Source of the DNA: Ascochyta rabiei
Lineage: Eukaryota > Ascomycota > Dothideomycetes > Pleosporales > Didymellaceae
Reading direction: 5' to 3'
Assembly (NCBI RefSeq): GCF_004011695.2
Contig: NC_082406.1
Span: 2,046,001-2,110,000, forward strand
DNA length: 64,000 nt
The notes under the pieces are model-generated. The model ran no database searches. It was given only the letters and a program-made list of their open reading frames with translations, and was not told where the DNA came from. Positions 1-12,625 of the stretch are shown piece after piece. Positions within the stretch are counted from its first letter, which is position 1. Every line of letters starts with the position of its first letter. A program made the position numbers and the translations under genes.

Positions 1-1365
1 AACGATATAATGGGTTCTGAAGCTTCGAACCATGTAAAATTTCGATCACGTGTCGGTACCAAGCATCGCTGCGTTTCACTTCATTTGTAGAAGATATCGT
101 CTGTTTGATGTTTACTTATTCCGGGTAAGCGGCGCGATGTATTCAGCCTTGCGCTCCGATGCAGCTTCGCCGGTCATTTCGTCCTTCAGAGTTGTTCGAG
201 ATTCGCCGAAGGCTACCTGCGTACTGCGCCCAGGAGCGTCCGAATTGCGAACAGGGCAGCTGCAAGATGGGGCACGAAGAATGACCAGCTCTACCAAAAT
301 TGTCCTTTACTGGTGTATCTGTGCTTAAGTGGAGGTATCCAAAAACTAAGTCGCACTCGACTGGCGGTGTAAGGTTGATGTCAATTTTACCAAGCCGCCA
401 AGGAGCATCTCGGACGTGCCTGAGTGAAGGATACATACCGGGGCACCCGAAGCGATGAGATACACGCCGTGCTGCCTCCACTTAGTCGGCGAACATGTTG
501 CTCAACTCTCGATATGGACGTCAGAAGCGAAGATCGTTGGTGGGGAATTGCTGTGTGTGGCTGAGGAACGATCCTACGGTCCTTAAACCTGATTTCGAGC
601 GGTGATCCACAGCTTTGATCGACGATCTCGTCTTTTATGCAGCACGATCGCCCACGCTATTCTGGACCCAGTTGTACATGTACACCTACCCATGAGGCAC
701 GGGCCGAGCCGGCTGGACGCAGATACACCATCTGACATATGTCTTCAATCTGTTGCTCAATGTGAGCTGTGGCTCCGAAAGAATCGAGAGCACAGCCTTA
801 CAGCTTAACCTCGCAATGATATATGGTTGCCCTTCTCCGTCAAGCACAGTACAAAGACCGCTGTCCTAAGAAGTGGACGATGTGAATAAGGCTGTACCTA
901 TCACAATTGATTCACAACAAGCTTGGCTGAGGACACCAAGTACCCTTGGTAGCGGCAGCAGTCTCGCCGATGTCAGCGGAAAAATATATCGCCAATTTTC
1001 AGCCGTCGGATCACTGGGTGCGCTGGCGGCTGCTGCGACCTTATCTAGTGCCTTTTCTCGCAATCCTACCATGCGATCCTTTCGTCTATCTATACCTTTT
1101 GGGGAATGAATGCATTCATGAGGACAATCGATACTCTTCCCGGAGCTGGGCGTACCTGGGACGACGGCGGATGCTTCGCAGTTGTTTTTATCGAAAAGGC
1201 GGCGCTGGGAGGGATGTCAACGCATGGAGAATTGCTTCTTTCTCGCCATTGTCCCTATATCAGTCGAAGTGTCAGCAGAGAAGACAAAGATAACTCAAAT
1301 ACCGCGAACAGAGTTGAGAGTCAGCCTTTTTCCATCACCTGCATGATCGATTCCCTTCATGCATC
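1..1365. other. Left-edge non-coding stretch
   Basis: No gene is supported here. Open frames are short, lie in several overlapping frames on both strands and have no recognisable domain or splice structure. The last few hundred bases probably contain the promoter and 5' leader of the CorA-like gene that starts at 1366. Confidence 0.5.
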
Positions 1366-4300
1366 ATGTCGTCTGTCCCACCATTCTTGTGGGAGAGCGA
1401 GAGTTTGCAAAACGATGTGTTCATCAGACCGCCTAGAAGACCTGACAGAGTCACGATGAAGGATACACATGCCTATGCATCGTTCGGGGACAATGGGACG
1501 ACTGTGAGCGTTAACGGTTATGGGAATATCATGCAGATCACCCGGTTCCTCAACTTCGGCGCTTCAGGCTTTCTTTGTGTGGATTCGCAATACGCGACAC
1601 CCTTCTACGTACAAAGCCGTATGGAAGATATTCTCGAGTCGTGCACAAATCCACAAAGAGGTCTCAGACTTGACATTGTTGACTGGACTACGTTCCAACC
1701 TGTGCCCTCGGTGGGCTTCATGTACGATCGGTGGCCACGGTACATCTTCAACAACAAGGAACAAAATCAAGATTCCGCAGATCCTGCACCAAAGTTTGCG
1801 ACTAAGCCAGTTCAAGTGGACAGCCCGACAAAGACAACCCCTGAGATGGCACATGGCACGAGCGAGGTTGAGACAGTCAAGACGCTAGACGCAGGACCAG
1901 CGTTTCCGTTATCAATCCAGTACTTCTGCTCTGAAGGCAGCGTGGTACAAACGTACCTCTTGAACCTCGGTGAAGGAGGAGTCCCCCGCGACAAAGTCCA
2001 ATGGGGTTCCATCTCTCTCAAACCCGACATTTGCTTCAGGGGTCTGAATTTCGTAAACGACAACTCCGAATACGGCACAGATTTCACGGATCTCGATAGT
2101 CTCAGAATAACGGATGACCGCTGCAAGCTCTTGGTCATAGGAACCGTACCTGAGGACCTCACGGAGATCCGAGACGCAGCCCAGTCAGCGGAGAACAAGC
2201 AACAGAAGTCATCAGTTGCGGTACTGATTGTGTCGCCTTTTATTGGCGGCATAGCTGCTGAAATTGATGATGGATATTGTATAACGTTGAAAGATAATAA
2301 AGACGATGCTCGACTCGAGCTGACTATAGTGTACACTGTCAAAATCTTCGAACAAGGGAACATTGACGTTCTGAAAGAGCTGCAGATATCAGCGAATGCT
2401 GAACCACATAATCCTGCGTTAGCTGCTATGAAGGATGTCTTCAGTACCGCGTCCAGCTTCCAGAAGATCTATTTTGCTCCAAGCCCGCGTTCTGACTTTG
2501 TTTTCCGCCGTAACCTGGAACACATTCTCTCTGTGTGCAGCATCCCAATTCCATTGGATTCTGACGCAGATATAACTCTGCCGGTCGACTTCAAAGGGCC
2601 AGCGATTGCAATCACCTGCGGAGATATTGCAGGTCATTGTGTCGCATCGAGAGCGAGCCTGTAAGTTTGAGTAGCCTGAGATGTCCCGTGTGAGATGCTG
2701 ACAAGGTCTGAGATCTGCTTTCCAGTTTCTATGTTCTGCTCTCACGTACCTAGACCCAAACTCATCTAGCTCTGAGCGAATCCGATCACGGAACAGAAGG
2801 GTTCACCTTGATTCGGGAAAGGATTTTTCCACTGAGGGAGATGCAGAAACATTGACAGAAAATGATTTTGACCAGATACCGGAGACAGAAGTGGAGCAAC
2901 GCAATCCAGAGACAAGATATGTTCCGGAACTCTTCCGCCGCGTGCGCCGAGTATTGAAAGGCCACATTTCCTGGATCTGCCAGAAAACAGACTCGTGGGA
3001 AGACGGAGCATTCGCACCTCACTATTGGGCCACTGGAAAGAAGATCCAGAACCTCGACTATCTGTCATCGTCGTCTTTAGTTGACACTCCATTGCAGCTG
3101 ATTAAGGTTCTACACAGCCTTTCTGAACCATGGATGTTCAGCTCCGAAGCAAGTATCTGGATTGAGGAGAAATTACGGTCTAAAGTTCACTTCTGGGTGG
3201 AAGGTCTACACAACTCGAATCAACGCGGGACTTATGCATTTCCTCGTGGAAACGAAGAATCCAACATACCGAGCCAGGACACAAAATTCAGTCTATTGGA
3301 CCATGTGATGATCAGCATGGCTTTCAGATGCATTGAAGAGCTCCATCGCCGTGTGACCGAGCCAAATATTGGCCCAATATGGACTGACGAGCCCCGATGC
3401 TACTACACTTACAGAGAAGTGCGGCGAAAGACTCTCAAACGTTTTACCACTGAAGACCCGACCTCAAAGCAAAAAGTGCTTGCAACCAGCAGATGGTCTG
3501 GCGACACCAGGTTTCTGTTACACTCCAAAGATACATTTCTCTTTTCGGCAGCAAACATGCAATTTTTCGATGATCCAAAGACGGGAACACGTTCTTCGGA
3601 GCAAAGAACCAAGCCCGAAACAGCAGATGCCTGGCGATTTGCTGATAAACGGTGGGCGAAGCTGCTTGACGCGCAGGCATATCAGGATGAATTTGAGCTC
3701 CTGGAGTGGAGTAAACCTTTGTGGTATACGATAATATACGTCCTTGGATGCAAAGGTCGTCGAGTAGGCAATTACTCGTCCGAGGCTTTGATAAGAGAGG
3801 CAAACTCCACACTTCTAGACTCATCTTGGTACAATGGACTTTCCGCTGGTACCCTTGGATATAGGCGTATGCCGGCGTGCTACGATAGTGAGTTGGATCG
3901 CGATAACCACTGGCATGCTGCATTCGAAACACCCAACATTATGTGGAGTTGTGGGACTGCAAGTAACACCACGACGATACGACTAGAGACTGGCAAAGCC
4001 TCATTACCAACGTCGAGTGGTGCAAATGCGTTGAGTTTCAGAGACAACTCGAGGATCGCCCAGAAGGTTCCAAAATATGTACCCTTCCTCAATCTCAGTC
4101 CCCCAAAGGATCAGCTGGATCGCAATGTCTTGTCAGACGATTGGCTTCAGAGCCCACCTGCTATCTTGAGTTTCGAAACAAAAGCCAATGGAAGCCATCG
4201 CGATGTGGCCGTGGACCTGGACGACGAGAAGACGGAGGATGGGCAGATGAAGCTGATTCTGAATATGGTACAAGGATGGAAGGATGACAATGCTAAGAGA

Positions 4301-6253
4301 AGTAAAGCCGAAGGCAGAGCCAAGCGCATCATTGGCATGTTTTCAAGCAGAAAGAAGCCAGGCTGGAACGGCATCGTGGTCGATGTCCCAAAATACAGTT
4401 TGGGCAGTGAATTATCCGACTGGCAGCCCAATGCAAGAATGCGTCTCAGAAAAGACCGAAGTGTGTGGGAGTCTAAGAAACGCATCATCTGGCTTTCACA
4501 TCGTAACCGAGCAGAGGCACAGCAGGTCTACAAGTGTTGCTCAGACGTGGAAGGAGACAACGTCATCTCTTTCTACGAACGACACCTTGATTCAGAAAGA
4601 TTCTTTCTCGATAGCGCCACAGCAGCGCTGAATGAATGGGAGACAGAGCTGCATCTGTCATATTACTCTGTTTCTCCTTCAAAAGAGGGGTCTCTATATC
4701 ACCTCAAGGGACATGGGTACCTCGCGTTGACCGCCGTCAGTTTCCGCTTCTCGGGCGACTTTTCTGACAGGTTCTGGACATGTTTACTACTGGAGCATCA
4801 TCCGGGTCAGCGTGGTCGAAAGACTCTCGGCACACATTTACTTCCAGTTCCTGAATGTGGCATCAGAGGTGATCTGGATCTTCTGAAGGCCCACAGAGGA
4901 TGCGGGGTAGCGGAGAGACGAGAGCAACGAGAAGAAGACAGACCAACGAAGCCGTGGCAACAGCGTAGAATCCTCGAGCTTCTCATCTACAGCAAAATAC
5001 TTGAGGGTATACGTAAGAATACGATCGACATTCTTGACGCCGTAAAGGCATTAGCTCTTCAATCGAAGGAGACGCCTTCTGAGCACGAGAAGAGCTCTGA
5101 AGACAATGAGTTCGAAGGGGCCATCGAAGAAGCTAAGCAGCTTCAACGGTTGGGCGACAAAGAAGAGTATACCTCGATCGCAAGACAGTGGAGGAGGTAC
5201 ATTCAGATACTCGATGTCCTAGAAGAGAGTCTAATCAAAAACATTGAGAAGATGGAGGAATGGCAACGGCGAGAGCAGGACCGTCAAGATCAACAGCCGC
5301 GTTGGACTGAGCGAGATAAGCGCAACCACTTTACGACGATCTTGAGGCTCAAGATCTTCACTGAGAGGCAGACACGTGAGATTAAGCGCTTGCGAGATAA
5401 GGTGCATTCTTTCCAGGAGTCTTTGCCTGGCCAGTTAGAGTCCATCCGAGAGGATATCAACTTCCGCGGATCTCAAAGTATCAACCTTTTCACGTACGTT
5501 ACCGTCGTTTTCCTCCCCCTCGGATTCGCTACCGGAGTACTTAGCATGAACGGCCTTCCTGATCACTCTACATCTATGAACCTCGTGTTCACAGCTTTAG
5601 CAGCACTTGCGCTTACCTTAGTCATGTTGCTTAATGCGGAGTTCGTCAAGGGAATGGCAGCGCCGGTAGCAGAGGTGTATCGGTCTTTCGTTTATTCCAT
5701 GTGCTCATTGCTCGGTCTGCGGCAGTTGTGGCAGATTGTCAAGTACGCCGTCTTTCATAGCGTTGTTAAGCCGTCTATAGCCCACCGCGCTCAGTACCGC
5801 AGGCGCCAGAAAGAGAAGCAGGTGGCACCAGCAACACCATCGCAGCCGCAACATAATTCACTAGAGAACGGACCACTGGGTCCAGGGCAATTGCTTCCAA
5901 GAAAGCTGGGCGACCGTCAGTTAAACAAGGAGCAACAACCAGCCACCACTGGGTCACGATCGCATAACCCCAGTACTGAAGTACCATCAAACGCCGAGCA
6001 ACACGACAACCGAGGAAACTTCCCCAAGACCTTGCCTAATATCTTCAAGGACACAGAGAACTTCTCGTTCCGAGAAGCTGTGGAGAATGAGGAAGAGAAG
6101 CAAGAAAAAGGCCTCCCCAAGGGAAACGATAGAAGGAACACAAACCAACACGGCGCAGTTCCACAGGTTCCCAACCATGTAGGAATCAGAATCCCAGGGG
6201 AAAGGCGCGACTTAGACGTGGAGAAAGGTCTTGGTCATGCAGCTGAGCCTTGA
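1366..6253 (+). CDS. Large CorA-like (Mg2+/Zn2+ transporter superfamily) membrane protein
   Basis: Two exons: 1366-2660 and 2770-6253 (about 1,592 residues). The donor is GTAAGT at 2661. The acceptor TAG at 2769 restores frame; an acceptor at 2712 also does and would give about 1,611 residues. Most of the protein is a long soluble N-terminal part with a charged coiled-coil stretch. Near residues 1335-1385 are two adjacent hydrophobic helices, with VLSMNG at the end of the first. This is the CorA two-helix layout, with the signature GMN changed to SMN. A charged tail of about 190 residues follows. Fungi have a family of such proteins, usually labelled CorA-like or ZntB-like; the substrate is unknown. 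The start could also be the ATG at 1456. The family call rests on the C-terminal membrane module; transport is inferred. Confidence 0.75.
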
Positions 6254-6988
6254 AGACGTGATATTGTATGTGTGTCATGGAAGAAGTACTCTTCAATGCG
6301 TCATAAGCCAGTTTGTAGGGACCTTCTGTAGTCAGGATTATTCTGGATCTATACGGACGCAATTAGTACCAAGTGTGTGTCGAATGGCTCATTATCTATC
6401 AAAGTCTACTTACACAAGTGCACCCACGAGACCCTTGTGTAGTCACGTGCTTATTATCTCTTCTATAGACAGCTTTGATTGGTCGAGTGGCTGGCATACA
6501 TGCACGTGCTGAATCACCAGCCGATGTTAACTACCTGGTAGAAATGCATGCGTACACCACACTTCTTACACACTGGCGCAAACTTACTCGAGCTGAGCAT
6601 ATGAATGTGGTTCGGCCATGTATTTGTGAGGGTAAAATACATAGGGAATTCTGTTAGGAGTACCCCCCCGCTCCACCTCTTCCCCTTTGCTTATACTAAA
6701 GAACCTGCTTAACTGAGAATTTGACTTGAGTCACTTGATCCTAGCCAGGTTTTACTGTATCATGGTACCACATAGGCAGTGCATGTCATGGTCAGTGAAG
6801 GATGCCTGTCACACGTGCCCGGTGTCGACATCTGATCGTGGCAGCTCGGCCCGCATCGAGCAAGCCTCGGCTTCTGGCACCGCGGGACATTTGGAAGTCC
6901 TGACGCACCACGCCGCTGCCGCAACACTCTTTCCTCCACGTTCTTGTCTTTTGCTTTTCGCGGTGATACCCTTTGTTATTCAACAGCT
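6254..6988. other. Intergenic: CorA-like 3' region and PEX20 promoter
   Basis: No gene seen. The last 70 bases before the PEX20 ATG are pyrimidine-rich, as is common in fungal promoters and leaders. Confidence 0.5.
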
Positions 6989-8622
6989 ATGGCGGATGCA
7001 CTTTGCGGACCGTCAAATGCTCTGCAGAACTTCCAGAAGCATACCTCCGTTGACCGGACCCTGCAACAAGACCGCCTGGTCGGTCGTCATTCTCCAGCGC
7101 AGGTCAGTTGGGACGTTACACTGAAGAGAAGACGAGCTAATGTCTCTCAGGGCTTCAGGTCAGCGCCGGGCCCACATGCCGGCGCATTAGATTCAGAGTT
7201 CGATGCCTTTCAGCAAGGACGTGCAGGTCTACCGCAGTCTGACTTCCAGCAATTCCCTCCACAGTTCGCATCGCCTCCCCCACAATTCGCCCATGCTTCA
7301 CAAGCGCCTGACTGGGCCTCGGACTTCCAGCGACTAAACATCACGAACCAGCCCGCATATACCTTCCAGCAACAACGCCCTCAGGTAGCGAATGCAGCAT
7401 CAGCATGGCATCAGGACTTTATGGGGCAGCAAGCCCAGTCTATGCCACCTCTGGCGCAACAGCAGAACAACTTTGCAGGTGTGTCGAACTACGGCATGAG
7501 CGGCTTTGGAGGCCCTTCCTACATGCAGACACCGAGCTTCCAGCCTAGCGCACAAATGTCACAGGTAGCGCAAGGAAAGCAGGCGACGCAGGAACCAGCA
7601 CCAGCATTCGACGAGGCAGCCTTTGAGCAAGCATTTGCGCAGGCACAACAAGACGCGTTCGATGAGGCAGAGGCAGAGCAGAAGCGGGCGCAGTCTCGAG
7701 CAATGAACCCCGAGGTGATGGGCATGGACCGGCCAAGTGAGGATCCTCTTCTTATACGGATACGGGAAACACGGCCAGGTGTGTAGTATCATATAGGTGT
7801 GCCATGTCTTCTAACACACACCCAGCTGTATACTCGGCAATCCAGGTTTGGAGCGAGATGGGCCTCGGCCGCACCGAAGAAGCCGTGTCATACCTAGACA
7901 ATATGGGCATACTAGAGAGGAGTGGCGACCTTGTACAAGACGCCAACGAAGCGAAGTGGATCGTAGACTCCCTGCAACGGATAGTGAACCGTGGAGCGCC
8001 GCAAGAAGTAAGGACACGCGCGGAAGGCTTGATTGCTACCATCAATCAAAGAATCATGTCACAGTACCCGCTGGGTGCGCAAGTACCTATGAGCGAAGAG
8101 CGGATATGGCAGGACCTAGATGAGGCTGGGTACATGAAGACTCCGCAGAACGAGCAGGTGGAGCAAGAGCCCAAGCAGAAGGAGGAGCAGCCGAAGATGA
8201 ACGATGACGACGAGATGGCGGCAACCGCTGGACGCCTGCTGGAGAGGGTTGCGGACAATACCAGCGAGAAATTCCAGAATTCCCAATTCCTTGAACTTAT
8301 GCGGCGACTCCGCGATCGAGAAGTTCGAGTCGAAGGGGACAAGATGGTTGAAACCAACGGACAGGTTTCCGATGTACCTCAAGGCGTGCAACAGCCATCA
8401 TCGACTCGATCTGGCCTCGAACCTGTAAACACAGCAACACCAATCCCTGAGGTCGATCCCAACATCCTCGACCACGCAGCCACTGACTTCGAGCTGCCGA
8501 CCTACTATGAGACGTACGAGACATCTCCTGAGAAATCTCCCATCACGGGCGAGTCGTTGATGGCTGACGAGATCTCTGATCAGTTCCGGAACTACAACGT
8601 CAATTCAACCTACCACGGATGA
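6989..8622 (+). CDS. PEX20: Peroxin 20, PTS2 co-receptor for peroxisomal import
   Basis: Exons 6989-7778 and 7826-8622 (528 residues); the 47-nt intron has donor GTGTGT, branch TCTAAC and acceptor CAG. PEX20 works with PEX7 to bring PTS2 proteins to the peroxisome docking complex. The start was set at 6989 because MADALCGPSNALQ matches the PEX20 N-terminus with its conserved redox/ubiquitination cysteine (C6 here). Two WxxxF-type motifs (WASDF, WHQDF) that bind PEX14/PEX13 follow in a Gln/Pro-rich region. The second exon carries the conserved C-terminal PEX7-binding helix (EKFQNSQFLELMRRLRDREV), then an acidic tail. An ATG at 6944 would add 15 residues and is less likely. Identity is strong; the last ~60 residues are the least certain. 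Confidence 0.88.
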
Positions 8623-9385
8623 ACAACAAGGCTTCATTCCAGTAGCCGAACAGGATCAGGATCGCTGGCGTTATGCCTTGCCTGGACGCGATCCGGTGAC
8701 GAAAGCGAATCCAGCACTTCAGGGATATGTCTGACAGGTGATAGATCGTAAGGCGCAAGGCAGAGCACGAGCCATGGAGTGCGATGTGGGAGCTATATCG
8801 GCCGCAGCTCGAGCAACTCGAGGCACAAAACAGGATACTTCTGATGAAGGCCAGAGAGGAGGCCGCTAGAGAGAAGGAGGCAAGGAATAGTGTTCGCTGA
8901 ACACGCGCTCGCAGTAAATACCGAATTCGATCGCCCAAACGATTTCGCTTTGTTTGAGAGATCCTACTCATACGGGATTCATTCATTGCGTAAGGATGGT
9001 GGACGAAAGAGCGGATATCAGCGCTGTCATACCAGGAGAGATGTTCGGTGCCTGATTGCAGTTGCAAAGTCGGTAAACCAATATATTATAGCTGCACATA
9101 AGTTTTCTCGTGACTCGTGAGTACTTCCGTAGGAAGCACATGGTGGTACGCTGGAGTATGAAGGTGAAAGCGTGTCACAGAATGGGTGAAGATGAGTCGA
9201 ACCGCGCTAGTGGCCATACAAACTCAACTTACCCTCCCACGATTTGACCACAAGTACAAGCACCACCTGTGCCAGTCCTATATGGTCGTCGACTCACCTT
9301 TCTAATAGCTCCACAGCGATAGTGGCAACTACCAAAAGAATCATTGTTGCTTCCTTGAGTTCTATCATCATCGATCCTCTCACCA
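8623..9385. other. Intergenic with a coiled-coil-coding fragment
   Basis: No complete gene. A plus-strand frame at 8618-8731 and another at 8784-8900 read like protein; the latter is a 38-residue charged helix beginning MWELYRPQLEQLEAQNR. They could be joined by a putative intron 8695-8759, but no start or parent gene is visible. The rest is probably the promoter of the RtcB-like gene. Confidence 0.35.
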
Positions 9386-11148
9386 ATGGCGACGCGCGTA
9401 ACCATCGCAAACAACGCGAAGCAGTCGCAAAAGGCTCCGCTACTCATTCCTGCGTCCGCTGCCGCAGATCCTGCCGTGACGGGTTCTATGCGATCGTACG
9501 TCTTCAAGAGTGCGCAGTCAAAGCTGAAGCTAAAGAAGCCCTCGCGAGTCTACGTTGGGAAAACGGGCCAGGAGCTGATCAACGAGGAAGACTGGAAGAG
9601 CAAGGTCAAGAAAGACAATGTATTGCTCGTTTCTATTGGAGAAGAGTATGTTGGTGCTGGGAAAGAAACGATTGTACATGGTAAGTCTACTTCTGAGTTG
9701 AGCACGTTTGAGCAGGTTGATCCCTGCACACTACTTAACGGTGCGACAGTCACTAACATTCTGTAGTAGACGTAAAGCCCGACTGTCCCATCGAAGTACT
9801 CGCATCCAATGCAGCTGTCGATTCACTCGCTATCGCACAGCTTACTACCACAGCCCACACGCTTCCAGGAATCGTTCGCGCTGTAGGCCAGCCGGATCTT
9901 CATCCAGGCACTAAGTTTCCTATAGGCATCGTCTTTGTATCCAGAAAATGGATCCACCCACCACTCATTGGGGGAGACATTGGCTGCGGCATGTCTTGGT
10001 TCAAGCTTACACTCCCTAGAAGCCAGGTTGATGGCGACAAGGGCAAGAAAGTCGCCGAGAAGCTGCGCGGCCTAGAAGGATCATGGCGTACACGAGAGCA
10101 CAGGGAACTATGGCTACAAGACGAGGAAGGTAGCTGCTCTGCAGGTGAACAATGGGACAGTTCGCTGGGTACGATTGGCGCAGGCAACCACTTCGCAGAG
10201 ATCCAGGTGGTAGAAGAGTCAGCGGCCGCTTTCAGCAACCCTCTGGGCCTACACCAGGATGATGTTGTGCTGCTAGTCCATTCAGGCTCTCGTGGATACG
10301 GTAGTAGTGTGCTCAAGAAGTATACAGCTGATTCAAACGTTAGCCTGGAGGAAGGCAGCCTGGAGGCGACCCAGTACATCAAAGAACACGACAAGGCCTG
10401 CCGGTGGGCAAAAGCGAATCGGGATCTGATCGCTTTGCGATTTCTGGCTTGCCTCGAACCTGGCAACGAAGACTGGCAGCTAGGAATCTCAGATGGCGTT
10501 GGCTTGGACAGAGTCGATCCTACGAGCGTTGAGCGAAGCAGGAGTGCTCTGCGAGCACGGAAGGTGGTCGATATCTGGCACAACAACGTCGAGCGAGTGG
10601 AGTGGCCACCATCACCGCCACCATCGGTCGCTACGGAGACGGCATCCTTGCTCACACTGGACAAAGATGCAACTCGTCTGGCACTTGATGACGCTACAAG
10701 CCAACAGGAGTATGTGTACATACACCGTAAAGGCGCTGCCCCAACCTACAACCCGGATACACGTCTACCCCTAACTTTCCTGCCTCTCCCAGGATCCCGA
10801 GGAACAGCGACCCTCATTCTCCAGCCTTCATTTTCAGCATCGACGTCTTGGGGTCTCAAGAATGCACTGTCTCTCGCTCATGGCGCTGGACGAAGCATGT
10901 CTCGAGCGAAAGCGCTCTCTTCACTATCGCAGAAATACAAAGGGCAGAACCTCCTGCAACCACGAGCTGGAGACATTCAAGGCACCTGGGTTGTTTGCGA
11001 CGAGAAAGACTTGGTGTTTGAGGAGGCTCCTGATGCCTACAAGGACGTTCAGGCTGTGGGTCAAGACCTGGTAGATGCTGGCGTCGCAAGCGTCATTGGA
11101 TGGTGCAGGGCGAGGGTGAGCTACAAGGTGAGGAACGAGCAGTATTGA
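9386..11148 (+). CDS. RtcB-family RNA ligase-like protein
   Basis: Exons 9386-9680 and 9767-11148 (558 residues). RtcB enzymes join RNA 2',3'-cyclic phosphate/3'-phosphate and 5'-OH ends using GTP and Mn2+. The family motifs appear in order: GGDIGCGM with the metal-binding Cys near residue 172, GTIGAGNHFAEIQ, VHSGSRGYG, HNN, YIHRKGAAP, PGSRGTATLIL and LAHGAGRSMSR, whose His near residue 470 is the guanylate acceptor. All key residues look intact, so an active enzyme is plausible. Fungal members are often annotated as release factor H-coupled RctB proteins. The intron ends in TAGTAG, so two in-frame acceptors exist. Ascomycetes normally splice tRNA with Trl1, so the in vivo substrate is unclear. 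Confidence 0.88.
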
Positions 11149-12625
11149 TCGATTGAGGGAGTCTTCCGACACTCAGTCTTTGGGACATCCGGCAGAGTCC
11201 GGTGTTCCGTGCGTTTGTCCTCGTTTGTCCTCAAGCCAAGGATCTAACGCGTGGTTCCTGCCTCTCGCCGGTGACACAAGGGCTGGGGCATTTGCATCAC
11301 ACAAATGTGCATCCCTGTTACAACGCCGCTCTCAATTTCATTTCCAATTAATTTCCTCTGTCTTACTGTTATTTCCCATTCCCGTCTGTCTCCAACCCGT
11401 GCCTCTGGGACATCACATCTGCACGGTTGTCAGTGGCCGTGACCGTGTGCTGAAGTGCGGCCAGTTCGGTAAGCGCAGCGGTGCAAGTCTTTTTGCGGCT
11501 CTTGATTCGAAACGGCGAGGGTTCTGGCATTGCCAGTGACACGTTGGTATGTTTGCTGTCACTTGTCTGGGTTTTGTCTTCACGGTAGAGAAACACTGGA
11601 GCGCGTAATCCAACGCCAGCGGACCGCCTGAGATAAATTTGGAAGTGAGCACTTTAGCCGAAACTTACCTAGCACTTTGCTGCTGAAGTCCGCAATTCAC
11701 AGTAGCGAGCCTACAGCAACAGCAAAGCGCTTCGAAAGAGGGACCATAGGGTGGTGAGAGTGAATCCACGCTGCGCAGTGCTGCAGCTGCAGCCATGTGG
11801 CGAAGATACACAGCGTTATGGCCCACCGCTCTCCAGCCTCCCTCTGCGCCTGTGTGTCGCGTACCTCAGATGCTGTGCGATCACGGCTCGCCATTGGCCA
11901 CGCTGCGGTCGCGTTCCTGAGGCCAACACCAAACTGATTGGACGCCAATCACCAACAGCTCTGGGCGTTTCAAAACAGCCCTGCAGCCGGCGCGCAAGCT
12001 CAGCATCGGGCGCCGAACGATATGCAACGACTCCGTCCCTCCAATCTAGGGAACAAAGCAAGCGGTTTGAAAGGTAAACTTGCCCTTTCGGGCGCCCAAT
12101 GACAGGCTCGGGACCGAAGCAGTGATTCACCAAGAGTAAGTGGCTTTGGGCGGGCTTGGTGGCACCCGCAGCAGAGTTTGTGCAGGACGGGCGGCACAGC
12201 GTCGTGGTAGAGCTGTGTGCTGCGTGTGACTTGGCCCCAACCTCCTGGCCCAGTTCGAATGCACTTGCGCCTGCGCCTGCGCCGTATATAGCCAGGTACG
12301 CGCCCGCCTGCACATGAGATCACTTCCTTCTCCAGCAGCCTTACCCCCTTTGCTTTCAGTCTTACGTGTAGCATTCCTGCTCGTTTGTCCAATCGACAGT
12401 CAGCCGGCCTTTCACAGGTGACGACGTTGTTTGCAACTGCTATACAAGAGGTAAATCGCGCCTTCCCTCTCACCTCACTTCACTGCCTCGCTAGTGGGGT
12501 TTACCTGATTCCCTCGCACCACTTCCAGCTTACTCACCAAAATCTTGCTCAACCGCAACACCTACCTCACAAAGTACATTCACTAAACGCCTCTGCAGCA
12601 CTTCATTCTTTACACATCACTCAAC
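11149..12625. other. Intergenic: superoxide dismutase promoter region
   Basis: No gene is supported in 1.5 kb. Several CCAAT/ATTGG boxes (for example near 11892 and 11936) and a TATATA at 12285 point to regulatory DNA for the downstream surface dismutase. A short GCGCCT direct repeat lies next to the TATATA. A long pyrimidine-rich leader precedes the ATG. Confidence 0.5.
12285..12290 (+). promoter_or_regulatory. Putative TATA box of the SOD gene
   Basis: TATATA preceded by a GCGCCT direct repeat, about 340 bases upstream of the SOD start codon. This distance fits a long 5' leader; it is a sequence match only. Confidence 0.35.

Noticed and set aside
2852..6253. CorA-like C-terminal part as a separate gene starting at a TTG
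   Set aside because: The frame continues upstream without ATG to an in-frame splice acceptor that joins it to the 1366-2660 exon, and the joined protein fits the fungal family.
7804..8622. Second gene starting at the ATG at 7804
   Set aside because: That ATG lies inside the 47-nt intron of PEX20; the downstream frame carries the conserved PEX20 C-terminus.
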